64,000 nucleotides of DNA from Cherax quadricarinatus (GCF_038502225.1 NC_091312.1:35772626-35836625), one strand, 5' to 3'; shown: positions 42,395 to 54,394, counted from the stretch's first letter. Notes: generated by a model from the sequence alone, not told the origin. A program made the numbers and translations.

Positions 42395-44425
42395 GTTCAC
42401 CTGGAGTCTACCTGGAGGGTATTCCGGGGATCAACGTCCCCACGGACCGGTCCACGACCAGGCTTCCCGGTGGATGAGGGCCTGATCAACCAGGCTGTTA
42501 CTGGAAATATAAACACACATGCAGTATAATGTTATCCTATATTGACTACGTTTCGCCCACACAGTGGGCTTTTTCAAGTCACAAACCGAACTGTTCTGTT
42601 TGTGACTTGAAAAAGCCCACTGTGTGGGCGAAACGTAGTCAATATAGGATCACATTATACTGCATGTGTTTATATTTCCATTGTGTCGGTATTTTATACC
42701 ATTTATTTCCAGGCTGTTACTGCTGGCCGCACGTAGTCCAACGTACGAACCACAGACCAGCTGATCTGGCACCGACTTTAAGTATCTGTCCAGCTCCCTC
42801 TTGAAGGCAGCCCTTATGCATGGTGGGAGGGTGCTGAACAGTCTTGGACCCCGGATACTTATGGTGTTTTCTCTTAGTGTACCAGTGGCTACCCTACTTT
42901 TCATTGGGGGTATTTTGCACCGCCTGCCCAGTCTTTTACTTTCGTAGGGAGTGATTTCAGTGTGCAGATTTGGGACCATTCCTTCTAGGATTTTCCAAGT
43001 GTAGATTATAATATCTCTCGCCTGCGTTCCAGCGAGTGCAAGTCAAGTGCTTCCAAGCATTCCCAGTAGTTGAGGTGTTTGATGGAACTTATATGTGCAG
43101 TTAAGGTTCTCTGTACACTTTCTAGATCTGCAATTTCACCTGCAGTATTCCAGCCTAGAGAGAACAAGTGATTTGAAAGGGATCGTCGGTAGCCTGGCAT
43201 CTCTTGTTTTGAACGTTCTCATTGCCCATCCTATCATTTTCTTTGCAGTTGTGATTGTGGCACTGTTGTGATCCTTGAAAGTGAGATCTTCAGACATTAC
43301 CACTCCCAGGTCCCTCACATTATTTTTTCGCTCTGTTGTACGATCAGAGTTTGTAGTATAGTGTGCTCAGTTCTAATTATCTCCTCCAGTTTTCCATAAC
43401 GGAGTAGTTGGAATTTGTTTTCATTGAACATGATATTGCTCTCCGTTGCCCATTGGAAAACTTGGTTTATATCTTCTTGGAGGTTAACCATGTCCTCAAT
43501 AGGTGACAAGTCTTATTCAAATCCTATCATCGTCTGCAAAGGACGACACTGTGCTGTGGATTACATCTCTGTCTATGTCTGATATGAGGTTGAGGAACAG
43601 GATGGGGGTGAGTACTCTGCCTTGTGGAACAGAGCTTTTCACTATGGCAGCTTTCGATTTAACTCTGTTTACCACTACTCTGTGTTCGATTGGTTAGAAA
43701 GTTGAAGATCCATCGCCCCACTTTGCCAGTTATTCCTTTAGCGCGTATTTTGTGCACTATTACGCCATGATCGCACTTGTCCAAGGCTTTTGCAGAGTCT
43801 GCGTATATTACATCTGCATTCTGTTGTTCTTCCAGTGCATCCAAAACCATATCATAGTGATCCAGCAGTTGCGAGAGGCAGGAACGACCTGCTCTGAACC
43901 CATGTTTCCCTGGATAGTATAGTTTTTGAGAATCCAAGTGGTTTGCAGTTGTGCTTCTTAGCATTCTTTCAAAGTTTTTTATGATGTGCGACGTTAGAGC
44001 TGTTAGTCTATAGTTCTTAGCTAATTCTTTGCTGTCACCTTTATGGAGTGGGGCTATATCCGTTGTTTTTAGTGACTGGAATTTCACCCATGTCTAAGCT
44101 CCTTCTCCATAGCATGCTTCGGGCACGCGAAAGGGGGTTTCTTGCAGTTCTTAATGAACACAGAGTTCCACGAGTCTGGGCCTGGGGCTGAGTGCATGGG
44201 CATGTTGTCAGTGGATTTCTCAAAGTCTATCGGAGTTGGGATAATGTCGGAAATCTACCATACATTGATGGAGTTTTGAGGCTCATGAAAATATCATTTG
44301 GAATGTCGATCTTTAGACTGATTAGTGGTTCGCTAAACACAGAGTCGTATTGGGATTTCAGTATCTCACTCATTTCTTTGTCTTCTGTGTAAGTCCCATC
44401 TTGTCTGAGCAAGGGCCCTATACTA
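42395..44425 (-). pseudogene. LINE-B copy, about 1.8 kb, one of the longest
   Basis: Minus strand, from 5' side: DGTYTEDKEMSEILKSQYDS and VFSEPLISLKIDIPN (44227-44412); AQTRGTLCSLRTARNPL, the frameshifted SAPGPDSWN region (44041-44223); IAPLHKGDSKELAKNYRLTA, KHGFRAGRSCLSQLLDHYDM and ADVIYADSAKALDKCDHG (43659-44087); PQG/FADD region (43530-43640); then the C-terminus, RRCKIPPMKSRVATGTLREN and RELDRYLKSVPDQ (42650-42979), and the 3' UTR to CTACCTGGAGGGTATTCC. Motif A has FAKA changed to SAKA. Several frameshifts. Interrupted by an F4 PLE. Confidence 0.85.
42490..42722 (+). mobile_element. PLE F4 insertion with 14-bp TSD
   Basis: CCAGGCTGTTACTG at 42490-42503 and 42709-42722; the target is the LINE-B 3' UTR. 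The 205-bp insert has arms 42504-42586 and 42598-42679 around an 11-nt loop and a 29-nt tail on the right only, with hairpin GGTATTTTATACC at 42688-42700. The hammerhead-like fold at 42602-42642 keeps the stem II GCCCAC/GTGGGC and GAAACGT but has TTGAAAA for CUGAUGA, so it is not expected to cleave. Confidence 0.9.
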
Positions 44426-45054
44426 GAAGTGTTTTTTTTTTTACCGTTTCCGTCTATATTTTGTCTTTGCCTTCTGGTTATTGAATATTATCGTGTGCAA
44501 CACCTTCCCTGTCACCAGCAGATGACAGTTTATTTCCCAAGCTTTACCTCAACTTTCACAACGTCCACTCCACCATCCACCACCACAATCCTAATAACTT
44601 CGTAGACAATCATCAAAGTATTCCTCCACTTCGTAAAGACTCGCTTTTTCCTTAAAAAAATAAAAATGCTTGAATAATTGTCATTCATATCGTGGTGCTT
44701 GATAACTTTCTCACGGGGAAGAGTAGGTCACTATAATGTTGGAGATAGTAATAATTATTAAATGTTAAATATAGCAGTACACTGACTCACGGTTTGGAAA
44801 ATATTTTTATGCCGTACAATTCCTTATAGGGAAAGGTGGGATTGCTATTGTTGGGGACATTAAAGGCAAACTTTTAAAGGAAAATATTTTTAAGTGAAGA
44901 GGGTGTTGAAGGGAGAGAGATATTCTACTTTGTTTTGAGTGTTGGACGCACTTTACACTCAGTTAATTATTAATGTCTAGAATAGATTTTGATTTATTAA
45001 GACGTTTGACATCATCCCCTCCACCTCCTAGTCGCAAGCTTCTTAGTTCAGAAC
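44426..45054. other. No recognised feature
   Basis: AT-rich unassigned DNA. Confidence 0.45.
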
Positions 45055-45260
45055 CTGTCAGAGTGCACGCTGCTCAGTGTAGGCAAACATATCCCTGCTG
45101 ATCAGGAACTTATTCTTCTGGAAGACAGTTAAAGATCTGTTGACAATTCTTATATATGAAGGGAAGGTGTTGCAGAAGATAGGACCCCTTATGCTTACTA
45201 GTTTATTCCTTAGTGCAATGTCAGTGTTATCAAAGCAGCATTTTGTGATTAAGTTATCAG
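45055..45260 (-). pseudogene. Old LINE C-terminal fragment (LINE-B relative)
   Basis: Minus strand reads NTDIALRNKLVSIRGPIFCN then TFPSYIRIVNRSLTVF, matching IRGPRLFNILPKDIRN and the RPLAVFKREL pattern of LINE-B at low identity. It may be a separate, older sub-family. Confidence 0.6.
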
Positions 45261-45804
45261 TACCGCTGTAAGTTTTAAAATATATCAGGAGCATAATTTG
45301 TGATGTTAGCATTGTGAAGACGTGACGTGACGTGACAATGTTCCGGGTAACAGTTTGTGAACAGATAATTGTCAGTCATCGGGGCTTTGTCACTGTCAAT
45401 GTTGTCTCTTGTGGTGGTGATATTGTTGAAGTTAGTTGGTTATATATAGTGCATTATTTACCAAGTAATACACATATACTGTAGCCTAGTGAGTCGTCCT
45501 GTTGCCGCGAGTGCCGAGGATCTTTTTTATATTATTGTTGTGTTTAAATAAGTGCAAGTCGTATGTTTAGTAACCTATCTTAAAAGAAAGAAAATTATAC
45601 AAATTTAAGAAACTTTAAGAAACTGACCTTGGAAATCGTGTATGGAAATTAAGGTAGTAAAGTAAGGGTAGGAGAGTAGGTTGTTTCAGATAATGATTCT
45701 CAAGGTCGTGGTTTACAGTGTTGGCTGTGAAGCATCTCATTTGTCTGACATACCCGTGACCGGTTTTGTGAGTTCTATTCTTGCAGCTTGGCCCTATGCC
45801 ATCC
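45261..45804. other. No recognised feature
   Basis: Unassigned; contains CGTGACGTGACGTGAC at about 45318. Confidence 0.45.
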
Positions 45805-46165
45805 TTTATTGTTGACAGCCTGAACAATTATGCTGTTGCTGGCGGCATCCCGCAGGCTTGTGATATACTTGTGACAAGTTTCCAGAATTTTCCTATCCCC
45901 GCAGCCGGACCCTGGGCCAAGTTTATTTGATGCTTACTTCGTCAACCAGGCTGTTGTTATTGGCGGCCCGTTGGCCCACACATCTATCACTGCGTGGTTG
46001 ATTTGACATTTGTTTTAAGTACTGGTCGAATTTCTTCTTGAAGACCTTTGTACTTGTTGTGGCAGTGTTTCCGAGATCTGATAGAATTTTGAATACTCAG
46101 GGTTCACGGATATTCATACAATGTTCTCTTATTGTGCCCATGGTTAATGTTGTAGTAACTAGTTC
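45805..46165 (-). mobile_element. LINE-B 3' fragments
   Basis: GAACAATTATGCTGTTGCTGG (45819) and, after CCCCGCAGCCGGACCCTGGG, GTCAACCAGGCTGTTGTTATTG with TTCTTCTTGAAGACC, then antisense of INIR and TIREH (GGATATTCATACAATGTTCTC). The repeated UTR block suggests two overlapping insertions. Confidence 0.7.
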
Positions 46166-46685
46166 AGCACATTAAATGCTTTTATGTGAAGAATGTGTTT
46201 AGAGGATGTTCTTGGTGTATAATTCAACTTAGTATTGCGTTGGTTCTATTATGTATTCACTAGTTTGTGTTTGCTAAGGTTGAGTCATGGCTCCTGATCT
46301 CGTTTTTTAAGCTTCATCGACTAAAACATTTCTACTTTTAAAACTATGAAATTTACCTCTACCTCGTCCACATCCACTTCTTTCCTAATATCCCTGTGAT
46401 TCATCTTTGTTTTTAACTCCCATTGATGTCCTTTTGTACATGGTCTAGACATTGTATCCTTATCAAGTTCTCTAGAGTATTTTGTACGTCGTAATTATGA
46501 TATTACACCATACATAGTTCTTATTTCTTCCAGGACTGTTAAGTTCGACTCCTTTAGTGTCTGCTCGTTGTGCATCACGCTCTCACAACTAAGACAAATC
46601 TAGTTGCAAACCTTTGCACCTTTTCAAGCCACCGTACCATAATCCAGTGTATGACGATGCAAGAGATCCATAATATATCATGACC
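46166..46685. other. Unassigned, possibly another LINE 3' region
   Basis: CCTTTGCACCTTTTCAAGCC and CATAATCCAGTGTATG resemble antisense LINE C-terminal sequence but could not be matched to LINE-A, B or C. Confidence 0.35.
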
Positions 46686-46985
46686 CCAGGGCCAGAAGTC
46701 CCACCATGTATCACGACGTCAGAGGTACCAACATTTATCACGACGTCAGAGGTCCCAACATGTATCACGACGTCAGAGGTACCAACATGTATCACGACGT
46801 CAGAGGTACCAACATGTATCACGACGTCAGAGGTACCAACATGTATCACGACGTCAGAGGTACCAACATGTATCACGACGTCAGAGGTACCAGCATATAT
46901 TACAACATCAGAGGTCCCAATATGTATCAAAACGTCAGAGGTTCCAATATGTATCACGACGTCGGAGGTCCCAACATGTACCACA
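46686..46985. repeat. 27-bp minisatellite
   Basis: About 11 units of AGGTACCAACATGTATCACG plus ACGTCAG. As 27 is divisible by three, frames are periodic at nine residues (MYHDVRGTN; VPTCITTSE) and open on both strands; no product is implied. Each unit has an ACGTCA half-site within GACGTC. Confidence 0.93.
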
Positions 46986-47661
46986 TTAGAGATCCGACAT
47001 GTATCACGTCACCAAGACCAGAGATAATGCTTGTAGTTGCTATTAATACATTAGTTTTATAAGTTACTTGCATGTTCGTACTGGAGAGAAGTTACTGGTG
47101 TAGCAGTGTACAGGTCACGTATTTCATATCACCGGTGGCATTTATGTCTTCTGTACAGTATCTTCACACTTACCTTGCAATCATATTTAATACCTTTGTA
47201 ATGAAAATTGCAATAGCAGAACTTGAGTCCTCGAGGTGGGAAATATAGTGCTTGTACTCTGAGCGATGGAAGGGTAAACTACAGTTCTGAAGGTGGGAAG
47301 TACATTGCTTATATGTACTCTAATGGACGTATGTGGATGTTGCAGTTCGTTGGGTCATTGGGACTGTAATGTGTGCGCACTTCTGGCTAGACAGCCATTG
47401 AATGAATAATGATAGTGTGTTTTCTTCTCTGGGTCAGCCTGCGGTGGAAAAAATGGCCCGTGGTAAAAAAAGTGTAGCGATAATAGTGCGTTTAAATGTC
47501 CTTATGAGAAACCAAAGCTCATTAACGTTGTAGTTTTATGAGCCTTTACTGGAGAGACAGGCACAAGCGTGCAACAGCGACACACACAAAGTTACTAATT
47601 ACTGATGGCTGTCAGAGATGCCCAGACTAGATAGTGAAGTAATTGATGGCCTCCAGGACAA
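46986..47661. other. No recognised feature
   Basis: Unassigned DNA. Confidence 0.45.
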
Positions 47662-47662
47662 T

Positions 47663-47729
<67 letters not shown>

Positions 47730-47804
47730 ATGTATGTATGTATGTATGTATGTATGTATGTATGTATGTATGTATGTATGTATGTGTGTGTGTGTGTGTG
47801 TGTA
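47662..47804. repeat. (TG)n(TATG)n(TG)n microsatellite
   Basis: TG tract, then about 16 TATG units, then TG again. Open frames on both strands are by-products. Confidence 0.97.
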
Positions 47805-48691
47805 GGAATCCAGAGATATTAATACGAGATAAAGGCTCTAAGACATTTATTGTGCTCCGCTCTGGTGTTCGCCGCCTAGTCAACAGTTTGGTATATTTGC
47901 TGGAAAATGCTTCGTTCCCATTATCTTCGTTGAAGATATTTATTTTCAAGTAAAAGGCATACAATCCACACGAGACCTTTGCTTTTGAATTTTGAATTAT
48001 ATTTTAATATATACAAATACTAGATTATAGATGTTTTATGTTCAACGATGCTGCTGTGTAATAGCGAGAGAGGCGATGCACATGTTAGCTTAAGTAATGT
48101 TGTAATTACATAAACATGCTTAGTATTATAAATTCAAGGTAAGTCGTCATGAACGACTGTCACTGAATAGACAGAAGAACCGTTGTGCCTGCTACATGCA
48201 AGGATCAACGTTCGAGTCCCTGTCATTTTTCTGTAAATTCATTGACAGCCCTTTATTACGATTTATTGTAAGTTTATTGACTATTTGACTTTGAGGGGTA
48301 TAGGAATAGATGTACCATACAAGTTTCTAGTGCTGTGGAATGAGACAGTTGTGCCGCTAATACACACGTCACAGGAGTGCTGTTTGTAAAATAATCCTAT
48401 TGTAAGCTTCATGATATAGCGTTGAGCCTCCTATGTATATGCAAGAAACACGGTTCAAGTCCCCGCCCACTCTTCTGCTTATTCATACCTAGTATTAAAT
48501 TAACAACCAGGTAGGTTACTAAATTTTAACCTAATAGGTAAGGCTGTAAAATGTAATTGATTTCCTTTCAGGGATAGCAGTGCTTTGGTTCTACAGGCTT
48601 ATACAATTTATACGTAATTTGTAAGCTTAATTTCGAGCACATAAGCATGAATTAACTATGGGATAAAATTTTCTCCATTTGTATTCATTAT
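47805..48691. other. Unassigned DNA with two tRNA B-box-like sites
   Basis: AACGTTCGAGTCCCTGTC near 48208 and CACGGTTCAAGTCCCCGCCC near 48451 look like B boxes and may mark two eroded SINE copies about 240 bp apart. No cloverleaf could be drawn. Confidence 0.35.
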
Positions 48692-49222
48692 CAGCTACTA
48701 AAGTGATGTGGGTTAACAGGTACCTTGAAGGAGTTTTATTGGTATTAATCAGCTGCTACTAAAGTGATGTGGGTTAACAGGTACCTTGAAGGAGTTTTAT
48801 TGGTATTAATCAGCTGCTACTAAAGTGATGTGGGTTAACAGGTACCCTGAAGGAGTTTTATTGGTATTAATCAGCAGTTATTACAGTGATGTGGGTTAAC
48901 AGTTACCCTGAAGGAGTTTTATTGATATTAATCAGCTGCTACTACAGTGATGTGGGTTAACAGTTACCCTGAAGGAGTTTTATTGGTATTAATCAGCTGC
49001 TACTACAGTGATGTGGGTTAACAGGTACCCTGAAGGAGTTTTATTGGTATTAATCAGTTGCTACTACAGTGATGTGGGTTAACAGTTACCCTGAAGGAGT
49101 TTTATTGGTATTAATCAACTGCTACTATAGTGATGTGGGTTAACAGTTACCCTGAAGGAGTTTTATTGGTATTAATCAGCTGCTACTACAGTGATGTGGA
49201 TTAACAGGTACACTGAAGGAGG
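48692..49222. repeat. 61-bp minisatellite
   Basis: Nearly nine units of CAGCTGCTACTACAGTGATG, TGGGTTAACAGTTACCCTGA and AGGAGTTTTATTGGTATTAAT. Units differ at a few diagnostic sites (AAAG/CAG, GGTACC/GTTACC), so older and newer units can be ordered. Confidence 0.95.
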
Positions 49223-49689
49223 TACGTGTTGGTTTTGTAAATGCGTTGTTTAATGCCACTCTTACCAGCGCCAAGTTGTGTTGTGCCGAGTCACTTGACA
49301 TGTCTGGAAAAACTTCCTTGATGACATCTACAGTCATGATCACGCTACTTACACACAAGAAGATTAGCTTGGCCTTTGACCTAATTTCCTGAAACTGGCT
49401 GAGGTCACTGCATCATCCGTCGCAACCGTTTCTTTTTGTGTAAATGTGTAGATATACTGGGGAAACTTGAGGCATGTTGAAGAGAGTTTATGATAGCTTG
49501 AGCCTTCTGTGATAACGATGCCCATGACAGCGTGCGGGGGTGGACAGCACACTTCAAGGAGCTTTACACACTACTTAAGGTGAACTCTTGGTTGATATCA
49601 GATCTTATTTCTTGCTACACCAGGACACATCTTACTGTGGAGTAAAGTACTGGGGAGTCACTACACCTACACCTTACTGTTATTTACAT
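49223..49689. other. No recognised feature
   Basis: Two minus-strand frames of about 60 codons without domains. Confidence 0.45.
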
Positions 49690-50085
49690 GTTGATTTTAA
49701 CGGGGATTCTCGTCCCCGAGGACCAGTTTCGCGTCAGGCCTCCCGATTGTCTGCCTGGTCAGCTAGACTTTTGGTGTTCGTAGGACAAGGAAGGCACAGC
49801 AGCCCAGCAGATCTCTGCCTTCCTTTCCTCTTCCGCTGTATAAAATAATTTTATCCAGTACTGTTATGTTGCATTTTTGTTTCTTTATTTTCTTCGCGAC
49901 GGAGTAACAAAAATATTTTCCTTGTTGAGCATCAGATTGTTTTCTGTGGCTTAATGTAATGGAAGACTTGGTTTATCACGAGTGACGGAGGTCACTCGTA
50001 TAAATTCACGTGTCTTTTTGTACTCTATCTCAGATATGAGAATGAGGAAGATTCTTTAGGCATGTCAATATTTGTGGCACAGGAG
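49690..50085 (-). pseudogene. Old LINE-B relic with internal deletion
   Basis: 3' end (GGGGATTCTCGTCCCCGAGG, GTCTGCCTGGTCAGC) followed by antisense RT pieces: TTTTCTGTGGCTTAATG (TENN), GGAAGACTTGGTTTATC, and ATCTCAGATATGAGAATGAGG (LILISDID). Confidence 0.65.
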
Positions 50086-50124
50086 TTGTCAACCTGCAAC
50101 CAGCACATATACATCCCGCCGGAA

Positions 50125-50475
50125 CAAATGTAGAAGTCTTCCCCACCCCATCTTCCTCCCCTCTCCCCCACCCCATCTTCCTCCCCTCTTCACTCCATCT
50201 TCCTCCCCTCTCCCCCACCCCATCTTCCTCCCCTCTTCACTCCATCTTCCTCCCCTCTTCCCACCCCATCTTTCCTCTTTCTCACGCCATCTTTCTCTTC
50301 TATTCCCCACACAATCTTCCCTTTCTCCTCCCCACTCCTGCCCACCCCTGCCTCTTGCCCACCCCTGTCTCCTCCTCACCCCTGCCTCCCCATCCATGAC
50401 TCCCCCTCACCCCTGCCTCCTCCCCACCCCTGCCTCCTCCCCAGCCCTGACTCATCCCCAGCCCTGACTCATCCC
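50125..50475. repeat. Pyrimidine-rich minisatellite
   Basis: CCCACCCCATCTTCCTCCCC units of 22-23 bp, grading into CCCACCCCTGCCTCCTCC units of about 18 bp. Strong purine/pyrimidine strand bias; could form triplex DNA. Confidence 0.9.
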
Positions 50476-50576
50476 CACCACTGCCTTCGTCCCTTCCCCT
50501 TGTGATCAGGTACTTGACGGGAGGTTGCCATCAGGGACATCCATCTTTCTCCCGTCCCTCCCTTCCCTCTCCCTAC

Positions 50577-51770
50577 AACACTGGTGGAGCTCCGGTGTTG
50601 TAGCTCCACCTGTGGTATAGCTCCACGAGTGTTGTAGCTCCACGAGTGTTGTAGTTTCACCAGTGTTGTAGTTTCACCAGTGTTGTAGTTTCACCAGTGT
50701 TGTAGCTCCACCAGTGTTGTAGCTCCACCATTGTAGTAGCTGCATCAGTATTCCACCATTGTTGTAGCTTCACCATTGTCGTAGCTTTACCAGTGTTGTA
50801 GCTTCACCAGTGTTTTAGCTCCAGTGTCGTAGCTCCACCACTGTTGTAGCTCCAACATTGGTGTAGCTCCAGTGTTGTATACAATTTCACTAGTGTTGTC
50901 GTTCCAGTGTTGTAGCTTATGTCGTAGATCCACCAGTATTGTAGCTTCACCAGTATTCTACCAGTGTTGTAGCTCTAGTGTTGCATCTGCACCAGTGTTT
51001 TAGTTCCGCCTGTGTTGTAGCTCTACTAGTGTTGTAGCTCCACCAGTGTTGTGGCTTCATCAGTGTTGTAGCTCCACCAGTGTTCTAACTTCACCAGTGT
51101 TGTAGCTTCACCAGTGTTGTAGCTCCAAAAATGTTGTAGCTCCGCGAGTATTCCGCCAGTGTAGTAGCTCCACCAGTGTTGTAGCTCCACCAGTGTTGTA
51201 ACTCCACCAGTGTTGTAGCTCCACCAGTGTTGTAGCTCCACCAACGTTCTAGTTCCGGTGATGTAGCTCTACCAGGGGTGCAGCTACACCAGTGTTGTAG
51301 CTCCACCAGGGTTGTAGCCCCACCAGGGTTGTAGCTCCACCATTGTAGCTCCACCAGTGTTGTAGCTCCACCAGTATTGTAGCTCCACCAACGTTCTAGT
51401 TCCGGTGATGTAGCTCTACCAGGGGTGCAGCTACACCAGTGTTGTAGCTCCACCAGGGTTGTAGCCCCACCAGTGTTGTAGCTCCACCAGTGTTGTAGCT
51501 CCACCAGTGTTGTAGCTCCATAAGTATTCCACCAGTATTGTAGCTCGTGTCGTAGCTCCACCAACGTTATAACTCCATTATTGGTGCATCCTCACTTGTT
51601 TCACCAGTGTTGTATCTCCTCCAGTGTTGTAGCTCCACCAGTATTGTAGCTCCACCAACGTTATAACTCCCATTAGTGCATCCCCACTTGTTTCACCAGT
51701 GTTGTATCTCCTCCAGTGTTGTGGCTCCACCAGTGGTGTACCTCCACCAGTGATGTAGCTCCAGTAACCC
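50577..51770. repeat. 17-bp minisatellite with higher-order repeats
   Basis: About 65 units of CCAGTGTTGTAGCTCCA. Higher-order copies: a block starting CCAACGTTCTAGTTCCGG at 51241 recurs at 51388 (147 bp), and CCAACGTTATAACTCC at 51561 recurs near 51656. The Trp/Ser/Tyr/Asn-rich minus-strand frames (ELQHWWSYNTGGATTLV cycles) are by-products. Confidence 0.93.
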
Positions 51771-52730
51771 CCTTTGGTCCTGGAATTTCGTTAGTATCTT
51801 CCTGCGTAAGCACTGAAAGCTGCATTTTAAAAGCCAACTGAGTGATAGAAATTGGTAGTGATGCCGACGGCAACTGGTCGTTCTTTGAAGATATTGATAC
51901 TGTCACTTTTATATCACAGGTTATGGTAGAGGATCTAGAAGTGAGCAACACAGAGCACAGTTGTGCAGCTCTCACTCACCCTTTCATCCTGCATAGATTC
52001 TTATCTAGGAAATGCTGAATGACCAACACGGACTTGTCTCCTTGCATGGTGAATATAACCATAATAGTGAGTAGGAAGTATCCCAGAAGGCCTCGCTTGA
52101 TTCACATCCCACCTAGAATAATACCCAATGGTATTACACTACTGATAGCTTCATTAATCTTACCATGTACTTATTGTTATGCACGGTACCTCCGGTGACA
52201 GACCTTTAACAGTTATTGTAAAATTATTTGTAGAATTATCGACAGTATGTCGGTAATATGTCATGCCAAGCTTGGCATGACAAAGCTCCTGGAGAGCAAA
52301 AAATTAGTTGTATATGTGCCACATTAGTTGTATATGTGTCCTTTGACTTTACATATGACAGTGACTGTCTTGGCACTGACTTATGCCCCCGCAACAGTCA
52401 TTTTCACTTAGTATTGTACTTCATCCTGTATCGTGTGTTATACGCTAATTTGTTTATTTTTTTCTGTTGTCTTAAATTTCTAAGCTCGTATATTGTTTTA
52501 ACAATGACTAATGTTGATGTTTGTGTTTCAGGTAAGTGTGATAATGATGTGTGGAGGTCTAAAGTGGAGTCTTGGTTAGTATGATGCTGTGATGTAGTAA
52601 GTGAAGGTCTTAAAGAAGTCTTGGTGAGTATATCATTCAACTAGTGGTGAAATCTTGTAGTTATTAACCTTTTGTGTGAGCAGATGTAATATTGTGTTGA
52701 AGTAACACACAACTATCGCTAGTACCCATG
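51771..52730. other. Unassigned DNA, possible LINE RT edge at left
   Basis: At 51780-51830 the minus strand reads QLSVLTQEDTNEIPGPKG, which resembles the FLSVFTQEDTSSVP segment upstream of LINE-A RT, but the match ends at the minisatellite. The rest is unassigned. Confidence 0.4.
52259..52282. repeat. Perfect 24-bp palindrome
   Basis: TGTCATGCCAAG followed directly by its reverse complement, with no loop. Confidence 0.93.
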
Positions 52731-53860
52731 CTATGTATATAGGCAGATGGATCTTCAACTTTCTAACCAACTGAACACAAATAGTGGTAAACAGTTAAAT
52801 CGGAAGCTACCGTAGTGAAGAGCTCTGTTCCACAAGACACAGTACTCGCCCCTGTCCTGTTCCTCATCCTATTATCAGACATAGACAGAGATGTAAACTA
52901 TAGCACCGTCTCATCCTTTGCAGACGGTACTAGGATCTGCATGAGAGTGTCATCCATTGAGGACATTTCAAATCTCCAAGAAGATATAACCCAAGTTTTC
53001 CAATGGGCAACGGAAAATAATATGATGTTCAGTGAAGACAAATACCAACTACTCCGTTATGGAAAACTGGAGAAAATAATAGCTAGAACTGAGTATACTA
53101 CAAACTCTAATCACACAGTAGAGCGGAAAAGTAATGTGAAGGACCTGGGAGTGGTAATGTCTGAGGATCTGACTTTCAGTGACCACAATAATGCCACTAT
53201 CACATCTGCAAGGAAGCTGATAGGATGAATGATGAGAACATGCAAGACAAATGAGATGCCAAGCCAATAATGATCCTCTTTAAATCATTTGTTCTCTCTA
53301 GGCTGGAATACTGCCGTACATTAACATTCAAGGCAAGTGAAAGTGCAGATCTCGAGAATGTACAGAGAACCTTTACTGCACATATGAGTTCCATCAAACA
53401 CCTTAACTACTGGGAACGCTTGGAAGACTTGACTTGTACTCACTGGAGCGCAGGCGAGAGAGATACATCACAATCTACACATGGAAGATCCTGGAAGGAC
53501 TGGTTCCTAATCTGCACACAGAAATCACTCCCTACGAAAGTAAAAGACTGGGCAAGAGATGCAACATAACCCCAGTGAAAAGTAGGGGCGCCATTAGTAC
53601 ACTAAGACAAAACACAATAAGTGTCCGGGGCCCAAGACACTTCGGCAGCCTCCCACCAGCCATAAGGGGAATTACCAATAGACCCCTGGTTGTCTTCAAG
53701 AGGGAGCTGGACAGATACCTAAAGTCAGTGCCGGATCAGCCGGGCTGTGGTTCATACGTGCGGCCAGCAGTAACAGCCTCGTGGATGGAGGCCTGGTCAT
53801 GGACGGGGCCGCGGGGGCGTTGATCCCCGGAATACCCTCCAGGTAGACACCAGGTAGGTA
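52731..53860 (+). pseudogene. LINE-B copy, RT palm to 3' end
   Basis: Starts at the GRWIFNFLTN segment. 52815-53228 is open and reads KSSVPQDTVLAPVLFLILLS, SFADGTRICMRVSSIEDISN (motif C ADD changed to ADG) and QEDITQVFQWATENNMMF. After a frameshift near 53228 it continues with LEYCRTLTFKASESADLENV and 53434-53823: YSLERRRERYITIYTWKILE, GLVPNLHTEITPYESKRLGK and RELDRYLKSVPDQPGCGS. The 3' end is ACCCTCCAGGTAGACACCAG. Low divergence and a motif C mutation: recent but dead. Confidence 0.88.
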
Positions 53861-54394
53861 GGTCTTTCGAAGGTTGAGAACGCTGTTGTATGTACCAGGT
53901 TGTTTTTGCTGGGGTCAAGAGATATTCCTGGCCACGTCTCTCAACTGCTTTGAATTTCAATTTAAATATAGCGAAATGTGAAATTAGACATATAAAAGTT
54001 GAAGAAGAGATATTTGAGAGTGGCGCCAACAGTCTAAAACGAGAGAGTGGGTACATGATGAACTAAGAGTACATGCCCGGCGTCTCCCCGATGTCTTCAC
54101 TATGTAACAAGAGATCATTGTCCCATTCTTGTATTGTGAGTAACTAAGTTATTGGTCTCTACTAGCCAGCCATTAGCTGAAATTGTGGTTTGCGCAGTTA
54201 TTGACTGGTAGCAGTAGACGAGTAGAAAATGGGGGTGGGGTCGCGTTCAGTCTTTTATTTGAGTTGTTGCTGATACAAGAAACTGAATGATATTTAAAAT
54301 GTTTAATAGAAGTAACTCGGTCAGCTTATCTGCAGAGTTAGTGACATGTGATTAGTGTTAAATGAGTGATGAATAAAACCCAGCTAAATACCGA
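53861..54394. other. No recognised feature
   Basis: Unassigned DNA. Confidence 0.45.

Noticed and set aside
47599..47964. Open frames over the TG/TATG tract on both strands
   Set aside because: Cys/Val and His/Thr runs come straight from the microsatellite.
48170..48475. Two tRNA-like sequences with GTTCGAGTCCC and GTTCAAGTCCC
   Set aside because: Only the T-arm part is convincing; no acceptor stem or anticodon arm could be drawn, so no tRNA gene is called.
51026..51564. Trp/Tyr/Asn-rich minus-strand frames of up to 157 codons
   Set aside because: Produced by the 17-bp minisatellite; 51 bp gives a 17-residue cycle.
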